Part shown: positions 34,201-41,642 of the stretch, piece after piece | How the letters are laid out: every line of letters starts with the position of its first letter | Numbering within the stretch: position 1 is the stretch's first letter | Source of the DNA: Flavobacteriaceae bacterium UBA3339 | Lineage (GTDB): Bacteria; Bacteroidota; Bacteroidia; Flavobacteriales; Flavobacteriaceae | Reading direction: 5' to 3' | DNA: 64,000 nt | Assembly: GCA_002360925.1 (NCBI GenBank) | Contig: DERN01000011.1 | Location: forward strand, 254,908 to 318,907 | Made by a program: the position numbers and the translations under genes | Notes under the pieces: generated by a model | Told to the model about the DNA's origin: nothing | The model's input: only the letters and a program-made list of their open reading frames with translations | Database searches by the model: none

Positions 34201-35567
34201 AACGTGATGTATCCTAATTGCGGATGGAATTTAAATTCTGATTCTGATAATTTCCTTGCATTTTCTAACTTAACGTAATCGCGCCCTTCGGTAACCGAAA
34301 TATTAAATCCGCTTTGAGCTGTATTAATTTGACGAATTCCTTCATTTAAAAAGTTTGTTCCAATTTTTGCTGGATCAAATTGGTTATTGGCATTGCTAGC
34401 GGGCGCATCAATTGCACTATTCCCAAAGAAAGTAGGGTTGGCATTCAAATCAATTCCAATCGTGCGATCTGTAGAAGCGTTACTTAAACGGCCTTCTCCC
34501 AAATCTTGTAACGCAATAATATTACGCATATTATTATTTTGTTGCGCAACGCGATTTTGCCTGTTTGTTACCCAAACTTCAACGCGGGTAATTCGCACAC
34601 GACTATCGATATACGGATAATTCCGTAATGCTTTATCGTATTGATAACGGAAAAATTGCGATAAGAAAAAGTTGCTATTTCGATCATAATCTAAAGCAAA
34701 CATTTCGAAATCCTGAACCTGTCCGCCTCCTTCTGCAACAATAGTTTTACGTTCCGAATTTTGTTTAGAAAAAACTCCGGTTACAGTTGTTCTACCAAAC
34801 TGCAATTTTGTTTTAACACCAAAAAGATTTTGAGCACCACGAATTAACGAGTTGTTAACCGGCATACTTACGTTTCCTACTTCGAGTCCTTGAATAATAG
34901 CATCTTCATCTGGTTCGTACTGCAATTTGATCATTTGCTGCTGAAAACCAAACGTTGCCTGATTATCAAAATTGATATCGGTATTTAATCGGGTTCCTAC
35001 TTTTCCGCGTAAACTAAGACTTATTCGTTGATTAAAATCTAATGCAAAAGTTTTACGATTTCGAGGTGAAATAATAGGATTGTCTATTTTAGAATAACGC
35101 ATTCCCAAATCGATTTCGACCGAACCGTTTGGTTTTACATCAATTGTATTGCTCCCAAAAATACTTTCAAAAAGCTTTGAATTCACGTAATATCCAGGCA
35201 ATAAATCTTTTTGTTCTTCTTCACTCAACCTGCCTTCGGTTGCTTGTAAACGTTTCGAATAATATTCGCGCATTGCTGCTTTAAGCAAAATATCCTCGTA
35301 TTGCTTACGCGTTAAAATCATGGGATATTCGATATTGAAATCGTTGGTAGAAACCGTGTAAATATATCGATCGGTAACCGGATCGTACGTATACATCTTC
35401 ATAATGCTATCAACATCTTTTAACGCAATAGCACCACGAATGATAACATCGTCTTCTTTGGTTTCTTCGGTTTCATCGACTTGAGCAACAACAGTTGTTA
35501 TATTACCCAAAAAGAAAAGTAGAAAGAAATATCTTAAATATAAAAATACACGTGAATACGTTTTCAA
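28242..35567 (-). CDS. sprA: SprA, outer-membrane translocon of type IX secretion and gliding
   Basis: A 2441-residue outer-membrane protein. SprA (Sov in Porphyromonas) forms the very large beta-barrel through which type IX cargo leaves the cell, and is required for gliding in Flavobacterium. Signal peptide at residues 1-28 (ending TTVVAQ); then DVIIRGAIALKDVDSIMKMY, many amphipathic strands and typical segments such as YSPYRRPDDVTDNH and DIRGEVWFNELRVSDMTNKG; the final strand reads IRSGITLRYNFGN. Length matches the family. The start codon is TTG (35565-35567): the in-frame codons before it are GAT and the ruvA stop TAA, and the next ATG would remove the signal peptide. Follows ruvA by three bases; gcvH lies downstream. 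Confidence 0.95.
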   Translation of the reverse strand: MKTYSRVFLYLRYFFLLFFLGNITTVVAQVDETEETKEDDVIIRGAIALKDVDSIMKMYTYDPVTDRYIYTVSTNDFNIEYPMILTRKQYEDILLKAAMREYYSKRLQATEGRLSEEEQKDLLPGYYVNSKLFESIFGSNTIDVKPNGSVEIDLGMRYSKIDNPIISPRNRKTFALDFNQRISLSLRGKVGTRLNTDINFDNQATFGFQQQMIKLQYEPDEDAIIQGLEVGNVSMPVNNSLIRGAQNLFGVKTKLQFGRTTVTGVFSKQNSERKTIVAEGGGQVQDFEMFALDYDRNSNFFLSQFFRYQYDKALRNYPYIDSRVRITRVEVWVTNRQNRVAQQNNNMRNIIALQDLGEGRLSNASTDRTIGIDLNANPTFFGNSAIDAPASNANNQFDPAKIGTNFLNEGIRQINTAQSGFNISVTEGRDYVKLENARKLSESEFKFHPQLGYITLQQALNNDEVLAVAYEYTIGGKVYKVGEFGTDGVDATVIGQDGNNQDVPTTQSLVLKMLKSTLSSIDEPVWDLMMKNIYRVENGRQFAQEGFRFNILYTDPSPLNYISPVSGTTLPEDVANTPLLNVFNLDRLNSTNDPQKGGDGWFDFVANGPTNNPFNQNQNQNYGGGYNQNSGVLQSMNKFEGVTVDQESGRIIFTTVEPFGEHLFDKLSSNSSEDYNIDASYNPNQKKYVYKNLYRNTYAKASQDAEKNKFQLKGRFQSDAMDGIPIGGFNVTPGSVVVTAGGRTLVEGMDYTVDYQRGMVMIQDPSLKNSNTPIEISTEQTSMFSQNRRTFFGFNIDHQVNDKLVLGATYLRLSEQPLSVKSNYGEESVNNTIIGFNANYSTDLPFLTRWVNKLPNIDTDVMSSLTVKGEFAYLLPGASKLDQINGEATSYIENFEGTQSNIDVLNPTMWFLSSVPVGFGENHTDLQSGYRRAKMSWYNIDQIFYSPYRRPDDVTDNHLSSNKTRRIAKEEIFPTMDIAAGEMLTLNPLNLTYYPKERGPYNYNPQYLLNKELPNPQQNWAGIMRSIASTNFEQNNVEYIEFWMMDPYTGNPGDIANPNNSGKVYLNLGYISEDILQDGMKQYENGLPTPGNNTPTVSTIWGKVPASTALIYAFDSDANNRLYQDVGLDGLNDEEEATKFPQFAGENDPAGDNYEFFLTAKGDIVSRYKNYNGLQGNTPIQFSDTNRGNSNLPDVEDIDNDNTMNTINAYYQYEVNVLPNPVIGQNYVVDVRTTTATFPNGNTTPVKWIQYKVPIVASQEYAVGAISDLQSVRFMRMFLTGFTEEVTLRFGTLNLVSSSWRRFTDNLVEDPNTVVQGTNTGFDVTTLNILNNYSRTPIPYVLPPGIARTQINQNNTIINENEQALSLRVYKANTAISAPSGLEPEDSRAVFKNVGNIDMRQYKKLRMFLHAEALEDINDASRLKDDEMVAFVRFGNDFTNNFYQVEIPLKVTQWGTTIPEEIWPLSNEIELQLELLTKLKLMRNRDHAQNPNYIYFKNEEELDTSLSNKINKLRIGIKGNPNFGLVRTIMVGVRNNTKILYQSTGEQPRDIRGEVWFNELRVSDMTNKGGWAAVATVDAKVADFASVTASANMQTIGFGALEQGPQERSREDLFQYNVTTAVNAHQVLPKKWNLNIPISYSISEEKITPEYDPNDPDIRLKVKMDEAVTDEERKGIKSRAIDYTKRTSINFVGVNKQRGPDQKQRFYDIENVTLSHTFNEVEQHNFEVEKMLDQQARSSLHYTYSFKPWNLEPFKKAEKVNKNKYLKLISDFNLNLLPTNVSFQSDVLRQYNQQKYRMIDVEGIEIQPLYRRNYFFNYNYGLSFNFTKNLSVVYTASNNNVVRNYYDDEMYIDNSLGIWDGYFNPGTPNLRMQSLQLNYKLPFDKVPFLAFLDATYSYQGDYSWQRATDAFSSIDYNGVNYALGNTIQNANTHTINSSVKMETLYKYLGLVKSKKPARSSMQANKPKPGEKIERNTLAAKDKKDEEKEGSKALDALIDLVTMIKTVTLNYNESNGTVLPGYLEGLGFFGSSRPTLGYVFGSQADVRYEAARKGWLTAYPEFNQEFSRMHTENLNFTVDIRPIQDFTINLSGGRQYSTNMSEQYDVENGIYNSRSPYEFGNYRTSTIMINTAFQKSDVSGSAAFEQFKTNRLAVAQRLATVRGIDLSDPANVDQYGYPVGYGRSSQEVLLPSFLAAYTGKDIGKQKNGFMANVPLPNWRVEYRGLVKLPWFRDNFTRFSISHRYESSYSVNNFQTNYEYLESPNALNAAGNYPAKTVVSNVNMIEQFRPLVRVDFLTKSNFDFGFGINKDRMLSMSFDNNLLTEVTGNEYTFKLGFIIKDVGFTTNFEGVANGGRIISDVRISTEFRWRRSQTIIRYLDYNNNQIGAGQDGTDIRVTAEYDLSKNFMAKFFYEHQFSRAVISTMYPNTNIRSGITLRYNFGN

Positions 35568-35570
35568 ATC

Positions 35571-36152
35571 TTACAAACTTTTTAATGCTAACTTAATAAT
35601 TTGCTCTACGCCAGCTTCCGGATTTTGTTCTACAATTTTCTTAACTGTTTTTTCTGCATTTTTTCGAACAAAACCTAACACTTCTAAAGCAGATAACGCT
35701 TCATCTGCATTTGTATTGTGATGTGTAACCGAAATTTCATCAACTTCGTTCATTTTCAGAACTTTTTCTTTTAGTTCGATAATAACTCGTTGAGCTGTTT
35801 TTAAGCCAATTCCCTTTATTGATTGAATGGTTTTTACATCTTCGTTTGCAATTGCCTGAATTAATTCTTTTGGATGAATGTACGACAACATATTACGTGC
35901 GGTATTGGCACCAATTCCGGAAACGGAAATCAACATCTTAAAAATTTCGCGTTCTAATTTTTCTACAAAGCCAAAAAGCGTATGTGCATCATCTTTTATC
36001 TGGAAGTACGTATAAAGCATAATAGCTTCGGAATCAGTCAAAAGTGAATACGTATGCAATGAAATATTTACTTGATAACCAATACCGCTTGTTTCTATAA
36101 TTACTTCTGTTGGAGTTTTTTCTACCAATCTGCCCTTTATAAAAGAAATCAT
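35571..36152 (-). CDS. ruvA: Holliday junction branch migration protein RuvA
   Basis: RuvA tetramers bind Holliday junctions and load the RuvB motor. The 193-residue protein begins MISFIKGRLVEKTPTEVIIE (OB-fold domain I), has the two helix-hairpin-helix motifs in FKMLISVSGIGANTARNMLS and IQSIKGIGLKTAQRVIIELK (domain II), and a C-terminal RuvB-contact domain (DEALSALEVLGFVRKNAEK). ruvB lies elsewhere in the window, at 46.7 kb. sprA starts three bases after the stop codon, so both should share a message. Confidence 0.94.
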   Translation of the reverse strand: MISFIKGRLVEKTPTEVIIETSGIGYQVNISLHTYSLLTDSEAIMLYTYFQIKDDAHTLFGFVEKLEREIFKMLISVSGIGANTARNMLSYIHPKELIQAIANEDVKTIQSIKGIGLKTAQRVIIELKEKVLKMNEVDEISVTHHNTNADEALSALEVLGFVRKNAEKTVKKIVEQNPEAGVEQIIKLALKSL

Positions 36153-36166
36153 ATCTAAAATTTTAT

Positions 36167-36174
36167 CAAAAATA
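36167..36174 (-). promoter_or_regulatory. -7 promoter element for ruvA-sprA
   Basis: Minus strand TATTTTTG, full match to TAnnTTTG, 14 bases upstream of the ruvA ATG, giving a very short leader. Confidence 0.45.
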
Positions 36175-36250
36175 TATAATTTAATTCACTTTAACACTAT
36201 TTAAGAAATTTAGTAGCGGCTAATTTATATTCAGTAAATAGAATAAAAAA

Positions 36251-36281
36251 GAAAAACGGTTTTCATTGAATAAAAACCGCT
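36251..36281 (-). terminator. Terminator of the malic enzyme gene
   Basis: Minus strand GCGGTTTTTATTCAATGAAAACCG followed by TTTTTCTTTTTT, about 25 bases past the stop codon. Confidence 0.7.
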
Positions 36282-36305
36282 TCCACATATAAAAAACAAA
36301 ATAAT

Positions 36306-38585
36306 CTACTTTCTTCTTGCTTGCTTTTGTTGTGCATCGATCACTGCAACTGCTGTCATATTCGTCATTTCTTCTACCGAAGCTCCTAATTGGAAAACAT
36401 GAACCGGATAATCTAATCCTAAAATAATTGGTCCGATTGAAGTTGCTCCGTTTAATTCTTTCAACATTTTGTACGTAATATTCGCAACATCCAAATTAGG
36501 AAAGATTAACGTATTTACTTTTTTGTTGACTAATTTAGAAAACGGGAATTTGTCTTTCAACATTTCCTGATTCAAAGCAAAATCGACCTGAATTTCTCCA
36601 TCCACAACCATTTCAGGATAATTTGAATGAAGATATTTCACCGCTTTTGCAACTTTTTGAGGAGATTCTAATTTCGAAGAACCAAAGTTTCCGAACGAAA
36701 CCATTGCAACTACCGGATCAATTCCGAACATTTTTACAGTTTGATACGTCATCAACGCAATTTTAGACAATTCTTCGGCACTTGGATTTGGATTGATCGA
36801 AGTATCCGATAAAAACATCGGTCCTCTTTTCGTTAACATTAAGTTTGTTGCCGCAACACGATCAACTCCGTAAGCACGCGGAATCATTTCTAAAACAGGT
36901 TTTAAAGCAGTTGGATAACTACGAGAATATCCCGAAAGCATTGCATCTGCTTCGCCTTCTAAAACCAACATCGAGGCGAAATAACTGCGATCGCGCATTA
37001 ATTTTTCCGCATCTAATTTTGTAATTCCTCGGCGAACTCTGTTTTGCCAGAATTTATCAGCAAAACGACTTCTGCGCTCTGCTTCTTCTTTCGTTTTTGG
37101 ATCTATTATTTCAACATCGGCATCAAAACCAATTTCTTCTTTTAATTCTAAAATAGTTTCTTTGTTTCCTAACAAAATCGGAATTGCGATTCCGTCTTCA
37201 TAAACAATCTGAGCTGTTTTTAAAACATTCAACTGATCTGCTTCGGTATAAACAACACGTTTAGGATCGGTTTTTGCTCGGTTTGCTATTAAACGAACCA
37301 ATTTATTATCGTTCCCCATTCGTTCGTTTAACTCGTCGCGATATTTATCCCAATCTGTAATCGGATCCGTTGCAACGCCCGAATCCATTGCTGCTTTTGC
37401 AACAGCTGGCGGAACTTCGGTAATCAATCTTGGATCGAATGGTTTTGGAAGAATGTAATCACGTCCAAAAATCAATTTACGTTCTCCGTACGCAATATTT
37501 ACTTGCTCAGGAACCGATTCTTTTGCCAATTTCGCCAAAGCATAAACGGCAGCCAATTTCATTTCTTCGTTGATTTTTTTCGCTTTAACATCTAAAGCTC
37601 CACGGAAAATGAACGGGAATCCTAAAACGTTATTTACTTGATTCGGTTTATCAGAACGACCTGTTGCCATGATAATATCCGAACGTGTTGCGATTGCCAA
37701 TTCATAATCAATCTCAGGAACCGGATTTGCCATTGCAAACACAATAGGATCGTTATTCATGGTCAACAACATTTCGGGCGTTAATACGTTTGGAGCAGAT
37801 AATCCTAAAAACATATCGGCACCTTTCATAGCTTCTGCCAATGTTAAACCTTCGGCATCTTTCGCGTATTGTTGTTGAATAGGTAATAAATCGGTTCTGT
37901 TGGTATGTAACACTCCGTTCACATCGAACATGACAATATTTTCTAACTTTACGCCCAATTGAACATAAATATTAGAACAAGCTAAAGCCGCAGAACCGGC
38001 ACCCGAAACCACCACTTTAATATCTTCGATCTTCTTTCCTGCCAATTCTAACGCATTCAACAAAGCAGCTGCCGAAATAATCGCCGTTCCATGCTGATCA
38101 TCATGCATTACAGGAATATTCAATTCTTCTACCAATCTGCGCTCAATCTCGAACGATTCAGGAGCTTTGATATCTTCTAAATTAATTCCTCCGAAAGTAG
38201 GCGCTATATTTTTAACCGTTTCAACAAAAGCGTCAATGTCTTTTGTGTCAACTTCAATATCAAACACATCGATATCTGCAAAGATTTTAAACAACAAGCC
38301 TTTTCCTTCCATCACCGGTTTTGAAGCTTCGGGACCAATATCGCCCAAACCTAAAACCGCCGTTCCGTTCGAAATAACCGCAACTAAATTTCCTTTAGCT
38401 GTGTATTTGTAAACTTTGTCTACGTTTTTAGCAATTTCTAGACATGGTTCGGCAACACCAGGTGAATAAGCTAACGATAAATCTCTTTGAGAAGCATAGG
38501 GTTTTGTAGGAACTACTGCAATTTTCCCAGGATTGGGCTTTGCATGGTATAAAAGCGCTTCGCGGCGTTTGGTATCTTTATGCAT
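36306..38585 (-). CDS. maeB: NADP-dependent malic enzyme, MaeB type with phosphotransacetylase-like domain
   Basis: Converts malate to pyruvate and CO2 with NAD(P)H formation. The 759-residue protein has an N-terminal malic-enzyme part (residues about 1-425) with PYASQRDLSLAYSPGVAEPC, VMHDDQHGTAIISAAALLNA and the cofactor fold KVVVSGAGSAALACSNIYVQ, and a C-terminal phosphotransacetylase-like domain (about 430-750). The latter is regulatory in MaeB enzymes, usually binding acetyl-CoA, and not catalytic. Length agrees with the MaeB group. Monocistronic between a TATATTTG promoter element and a terminator. Confidence 0.93.
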   Translation of the reverse strand: MHKDTKRREALLYHAKPNPGKIAVVPTKPYASQRDLSLAYSPGVAEPCLEIAKNVDKVYKYTAKGNLVAVISNGTAVLGLGDIGPEASKPVMEGKGLLFKIFADIDVFDIEVDTKDIDAFVETVKNIAPTFGGINLEDIKAPESFEIERRLVEELNIPVMHDDQHGTAIISAAALLNALELAGKKIEDIKVVVSGAGSAALACSNIYVQLGVKLENIVMFDVNGVLHTNRTDLLPIQQQYAKDAEGLTLAEAMKGADMFLGLSAPNVLTPEMLLTMNNDPIVFAMANPVPEIDYELAIATRSDIIMATGRSDKPNQVNNVLGFPFIFRGALDVKAKKINEEMKLAAVYALAKLAKESVPEQVNIAYGERKLIFGRDYILPKPFDPRLITEVPPAVAKAAMDSGVATDPITDWDKYRDELNERMGNDNKLVRLIANRAKTDPKRVVYTEADQLNVLKTAQIVYEDGIAIPILLGNKETILELKEEIGFDADVEIIDPKTKEEAERRSRFADKFWQNRVRRGITKLDAEKLMRDRSYFASMLVLEGEADAMLSGYSRSYPTALKPVLEMIPRAYGVDRVAATNLMLTKRGPMFLSDTSINPNPSAEELSKIALMTYQTVKMFGIDPVVAMVSFGNFGSSKLESPQKVAKAVKYLHSNYPEMVVDGEIQVDFALNQEMLKDKFPFSKLVNKKVNTLIFPNLDVANITYKMLKELNGATSIGPIILGLDYPVHVFQLGASVEEMTNMTAVAVIDAQQKQARRK

Positions 38586-38607
38586 ATTATAGTTTTTTGA
38601 TAACTAG

Positions 38608-38615
38608 CAAATATA
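38608..38615 (-). promoter_or_regulatory. -7 promoter element for the malic enzyme gene
   Basis: Minus strand TATATTTG, matching TAnnTTTG, 23 bases upstream of the ATG. Confidence 0.45.
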
Positions 38616-38720
38616 CCAAGGTGTAAGCAATTTAAAAAAAGAAAAATGATTTTATTGCGCAAAGTAGTATTATGAAGTCGTCAAGTCCAAGTCCTAAAAT
38701 GGGAATACAATAAAACTTTC

Positions 38721-38801
38721 TTAAGACATCAATCCTACCGCTATTAAAATTATCCCTAAAACAGCTAATATATGGGGTAGGTATTTTTTTAGTAGTTCCA
38801 T
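38721..38801 (-). CDS. Possible 26-residue membrane peptide
   Basis: An open frame with ATG at 38799-38801, two bases after the stop codon of the thioredoxin-like gene, which would allow translational coupling. The peptide begins MELLKKYLPHILAVLG and ends LIAVGLMS: a short amphipathic basic start followed by one hydrophobic span of about 16 residues. No known family is recognised, and a frame this short can arise by chance. The hydrophobic composition and coupling are the arguments for it; no ribosome-binding sequence is obvious. Confidence 0.4.
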   Translation of the reverse strand: MELLKKYLPHILAVLGIILIAVGLMS

Positions 38802-38803
38802 TT

Positions 38804-39919
38804 TTATAATTTACCAAAATACTGTTCTAATTTTTGTTTGTGGACTAAAGCACCTGTCCAACGATCTATTAATTTTCCTGATGTATCAAACAATAAAAAA
38901 GTGGGTGTAGCATTTTCTTGATATTGGATGTAAGCATTGGTATTCGTAAAATCTTCTGCGTAAACTATTGCCCAATTATTTGTACTATAAGCACCAAATT
39001 GTTGATAGGTAGCTGCATCAGGGCTTTGCAATACACTTACAACTTGTATTTTATCTGTATTTTTTATTAGTTCTTGTGTAATTTCGAACGCTTGTCTGCT
39101 ACTTGGGCAACTTACCGATGATAAATCAACCAAAACATATTCTTTATCCTGAGTAAAATAATCGCTTAGTTTTTCTGCTTTTAAATCTTTGTTTAACAAA
39201 TTAATATCAATAAACGCATTTCCTTTTGTTAAACGCTGGCTTTGCGATGCTAATAAATATTTTTTACCTAATTCAGTTTGTTTTTGTTCGGTAGTCATTT
39301 TATTGTACACTGCTTTGTAAAAAGTTTTATCGAATGCAGTGGTATTGTATGGCAACAACGTCCACACATAGGCGTTATCAAAATTATTTAAAATAAAATC
39401 AGCTTCTATTTGTTTTAATTCTTTGGTTAATTGGTATGCCAAACCATTTGTACCAACATATTTTTCTTGTACTTCAGCTTTTTGCCATTCAGCAGTTTGT
39501 TGCAAAGCCGTAATTTCCTGTTTTAAAGCTTCTCCTTTTTTGTGAATTGGCATTTGCAGCTCGTCTAATTTTGCTTTTATAATATGATGCTTAGAACCGT
39601 TAACCTTTACCTGATACGGAAAATCATCTTTAGCTGCTGTAATTTGTAAAGTTTCATCAGCTACAAATAGTTCAGTAAGATAAGGCTGATTATTATCTAC
39701 AATATACATCATGTAACTTTGTGGTGTTTCGGCAACATCTGCTGTTAACGTTACTTTTCCTTGCGCTAATGTTTGGTAAGCAATAGGTGTTTGCCCGTTA
39801 GGTAAATATACTACAGCAGTATCTGAAAAACCTGTTAGGTTTGCGGTTACTTTAATTTCGCCTGCAAAGGCTTGTAAAGTTGCGGTTAGCATTATAACTA
39901 AAGTTGTTGTTTTTTTCAT
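38804..39919 (-). CDS. Exported thioredoxin-like protein with a single active-site cysteine
   Basis: A 371-residue protein with signal peptide (residues 1-19, ending AFAG). The N-terminal third (about 22-115) resembles the DUF4369 domain found in front of TlpA-type thioredoxins in this phylum; a charged helical region follows; the C-terminal part (about 245-371) has the thioredoxin layout (YVLVDLSSVSCPSSRQAFEI, then QVVSVLQSPD, then ATPTFLLFDTSGKLID with the cis-proline). The active-site position reads CPSSR, so the second cysteine is replaced by serine and normal dithiol exchange is not possible. It could act as a single-cysteine trap or isomerase-like protein. Adjacent to a 26-residue open frame and downstream of a CPBP protease gene. 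Confidence 0.8.
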   Translation of the reverse strand: MKKTTTLVIMLTATLQAFAGEIKVTANLTGFSDTAVVYLPNGQTPIAYQTLAQGKVTLTADVAETPQSYMMYIVDNNQPYLTELFVADETLQITAAKDDFPYQVKVNGSKHHIIKAKLDELQMPIHKKGEALKQEITALQQTAEWQKAEVQEKYVGTNGLAYQLTKELKQIEADFILNNFDNAYVWTLLPYNTTAFDKTFYKAVYNKMTTEQKQTELGKKYLLASQSQRLTKGNAFIDINLLNKDLKAEKLSDYFTQDKEYVLVDLSSVSCPSSRQAFEITQELIKNTDKIQVVSVLQSPDAATYQQFGAYSTNNWAIVYAEDFTNTNAYIQYQENATPTFLLFDTSGKLIDRWTGALVHKQKLEQYFGKL

Positions 39920-39982
39920 TTCGGATGGATTAAAAGATATAATAATTAAAGAAAATATTTATTATAATTCGAAAACTGAATA

Positions 39983-40570
39983 TTAAAAGGGAATTATTGC
40001 ATATAATATATTTTCTGGAATTGAAAGAATTAAAAAATTCCATACACTATGAAATAATACTCCCCAAAAAAAACTTAATCGAACTCTAATAAAAGTAACC
40101 AATATGCCTGTTATCAATTGAGAGGATACAACCAATGGGGAAATAATATAAAATAATAGATTATTGTTAGTGTAATTACCTACATGTATATATGCAAATA
40201 AGATAATAGAAAGATATACTATATAGTGAAAGTTTTTTTTCCATTTTTGTTGACTAATTAATGAAGGAATAATTCCTTTGTAACGTAAAAAATATCGAAA
40301 TATTAATTCTTCAACAAGAGGGATAATTAAGACATAACCTAAATATGTTTTTATTGGCGAATATGACTCTATTTCATTACTATTATCTGTAATATTTAAA
40401 TATTCATTAATTGTATATAATATAGGCAAAATGAAAAAATATACAATAATGATTTTAACAGTAAATAATATAAGAGTAAAATAGACCTTTTCTTTTATAG
40501 TCAGTTGAATTTGATTGTCATTAGGCCGTTTTATAAAACTACCTAAATCTCTTAATGTAGATTTTATCAT
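39983..40570 (-). CDS. CPBP family intramembrane metalloprotease (Abi type)
   Basis: A 195-residue membrane protein. The CPBP motifs are EELIFRYFLR (EExxxR, near residue 85), a histidine in AYIHVGN (near 128) and HSVWNF (HxxxN, near 178), which together form the presumed zinc site. Relatives cleave prenylated or other membrane proteins, or protect against self-made bacteriocins; the substrate here is unknown. I place the start at ATG 40568-40570, because the TTG twelve codons upstream lies in a TATTTTTG promoter element within a long inverted repeat. The gene is markedly AT-rich. The preceding lipoprotein and following thioredoxin-like gene are on the same strand. Confidence 0.82.
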   Translation of the reverse strand: MIKSTLRDLGSFIKRPNDNQIQLTIKEKVYFTLILFTVKIIIVYFFILPILYTINEYLNITDNSNEIESYSPIKTYLGYVLIIPLVEELIFRYFLRYKGIIPSLISQQKWKKNFHYIVYLSIILFAYIHVGNYTNNNLLFYIISPLVVSSQLITGILVTFIRVRLSFFWGVLFHSVWNFLILSIPENILYAIIPF

Positions 40571-40590
40571 TTTTATAGTTATTAAAACAT

Positions 40591-40598
40591 CAAAAATA
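40591..40598 (-). promoter_or_regulatory. -7 promoter element for the CPBP protease gene
   Basis: Minus strand TATTTTTG inside TGTTTGTTATTTTTG. Predicted leader about 15 bases to the ATG at 40570. The same 15-mer occurs again at 40619-40633, and its first 13 bases again upstream of the regulator at 42759. Confidence 0.5.
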
Positions 40599-40633
40599 AC
40601 AAACAAATAAAAAATATCTGTTTGTTATTTTTG
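40591..40633. repeat. 15-bp perfect inverted repeat around the CPBP promoter
   Basis: CAAAAATAACAAACA at 40591-40605 and TGTTTGTTATTTTTG at 40619-40633, separated by 13 A/T-rich bases. It could fold as an attenuator on transcripts coming from the lipoprotein gene, or be a paired promoter/operator. Confidence 0.7.
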
Positions 40634-40646
40634 TATTACTTTGATT

Positions 40647-41642
40647 CTAGCAATCAATTTCTAAACAACCAGTTTTACACGGGAAGCCTAAAAGAGATTC
40701 GCCCTGGGTTGTATAAGTCACACAACCCATTAGATAACCAACAGCAGTATCAAATAACCATTTGCGTAGATTACCGCCTCTACTCGGTTTTGGTTTCTTT
40801 TCCGAAAGTGTCTTATTTTGAAAATCTTCCTTCAATAAATCTAACGCTGTAAATTCAGAAGAAACATTTATATTTAATTTTTTATAATCAAAAGCTATTT
40901 CTTCAGCTTCATACAAAGCATTTGAAGTATATATTCCATCTCCAGCTTCAATGTCATTCACTAATCCTAAATCGTTATATTCATCTCCATCATAAATATA
41001 GGTTGGATTGATTAAATCAGAATATGGTACTAAGGCAAAACTTTTTGCTGTACGTTTTTCATTTTCGATTGAAGATTTTACTCGTGGAAATTCGATAGTA
41101 GCTTTATATAGCATAAAATCTTTCATGATTACTTCAGCATCATAATTATGTTTTACACTTAGATCGATATAAAACATATCGCTGTCTTCCTGTACTACAT
41201 TTACTCTTTGTTGTGGTATAATTACTTCTTTATCAAATCCTAGTTCTTTTGATAATTCCTGATTTAAAGAAAAATCCTCGGTTACTTTAAAAATTCCACC
41301 GGATAAATATTCTTGGTTAGCTTTGTAGGTTTCCATACTCATTGTTAAACGTACAGTAGTGTTGTCTAATCTTCCTATTCCAAAAATTGGTTTAGTATCA
41401 GGTACAGAGCTACTGAAGCAAAAAGATTTACCAGGCATACAATCACCAATATAGGGCGATACCATTCCAAATTCAGGTACTCCAGGTACAATTTTTATAT
41501 CACCAAATCCTTTAGCTGCCATTGTTGTTTGTTCTGTAGTGTTGTTTGCTGTTGTAGCATCGTCATTGCTACAAGAAAATAAGCCTAATGATAAAATAGC
41601 AGCACCAACAACTCCCAATGTTAAATTTTTAATTCTTTTCAT
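40647..41642 (-). CDS. Cysteine-containing lipoprotein of unknown function
   Basis: A 331-residue lipoprotein with lipobox LFSC (cysteine 24) and a threonine/asparagine-rich spacer. The body contains CMPGKSFCF, a repeat-like DGDEYNDLGLVNDIEAGDG segment followed by IYTS, similar to the acidic loops seen in extracellular calcium-binding or choice-of-anchor domains, and a C-terminal end rich in cysteine (YLMGCVTYTTQ, then GFPCKTGCLEIDC). Cysteine pairs and export suggest disulphides. I recognise no family. It faces the TPR/AraC regulator gene across an interrupted lipoprotein and precedes the CPBP protease gene. Confidence 0.72.
   Translation of the reverse strand: MKRIKNLTLGVVGAAILSLGLFSCSNDDATTANNTTEQTTMAAKGFGDIKIVPGVPEFGMVSPYIGDCMPGKSFCFSSSVPDTKPIFGIGRLDNTTVRLTMSMETYKANQEYLSGGIFKVTEDFSLNQELSKELGFDKEVIIPQQRVNVVQEDSDMFYIDLSVKHNYDAEVIMKDFMLYKATIEFPRVKSSIENEKRTAKSFALVPYSDLINPTYIYDGDEYNDLGLVNDIEAGDGIYTSNALYEAEEIAFDYKKLNINVSSEFTALDLLKEDFQNKTLSEKKPKPSRGGNLRKWLFDTAVGYLMGCVTYTTQGESLLGFPCKTGCLEIDC

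Noticed and set aside
38632..38817. 61-codon minus-strand frame downstream of the thioredoxin-like gene
   Set aside because: Cysteine/phenylalanine-rich with no signal or domain, and overlapping the more plausible coupled 26-residue frame.
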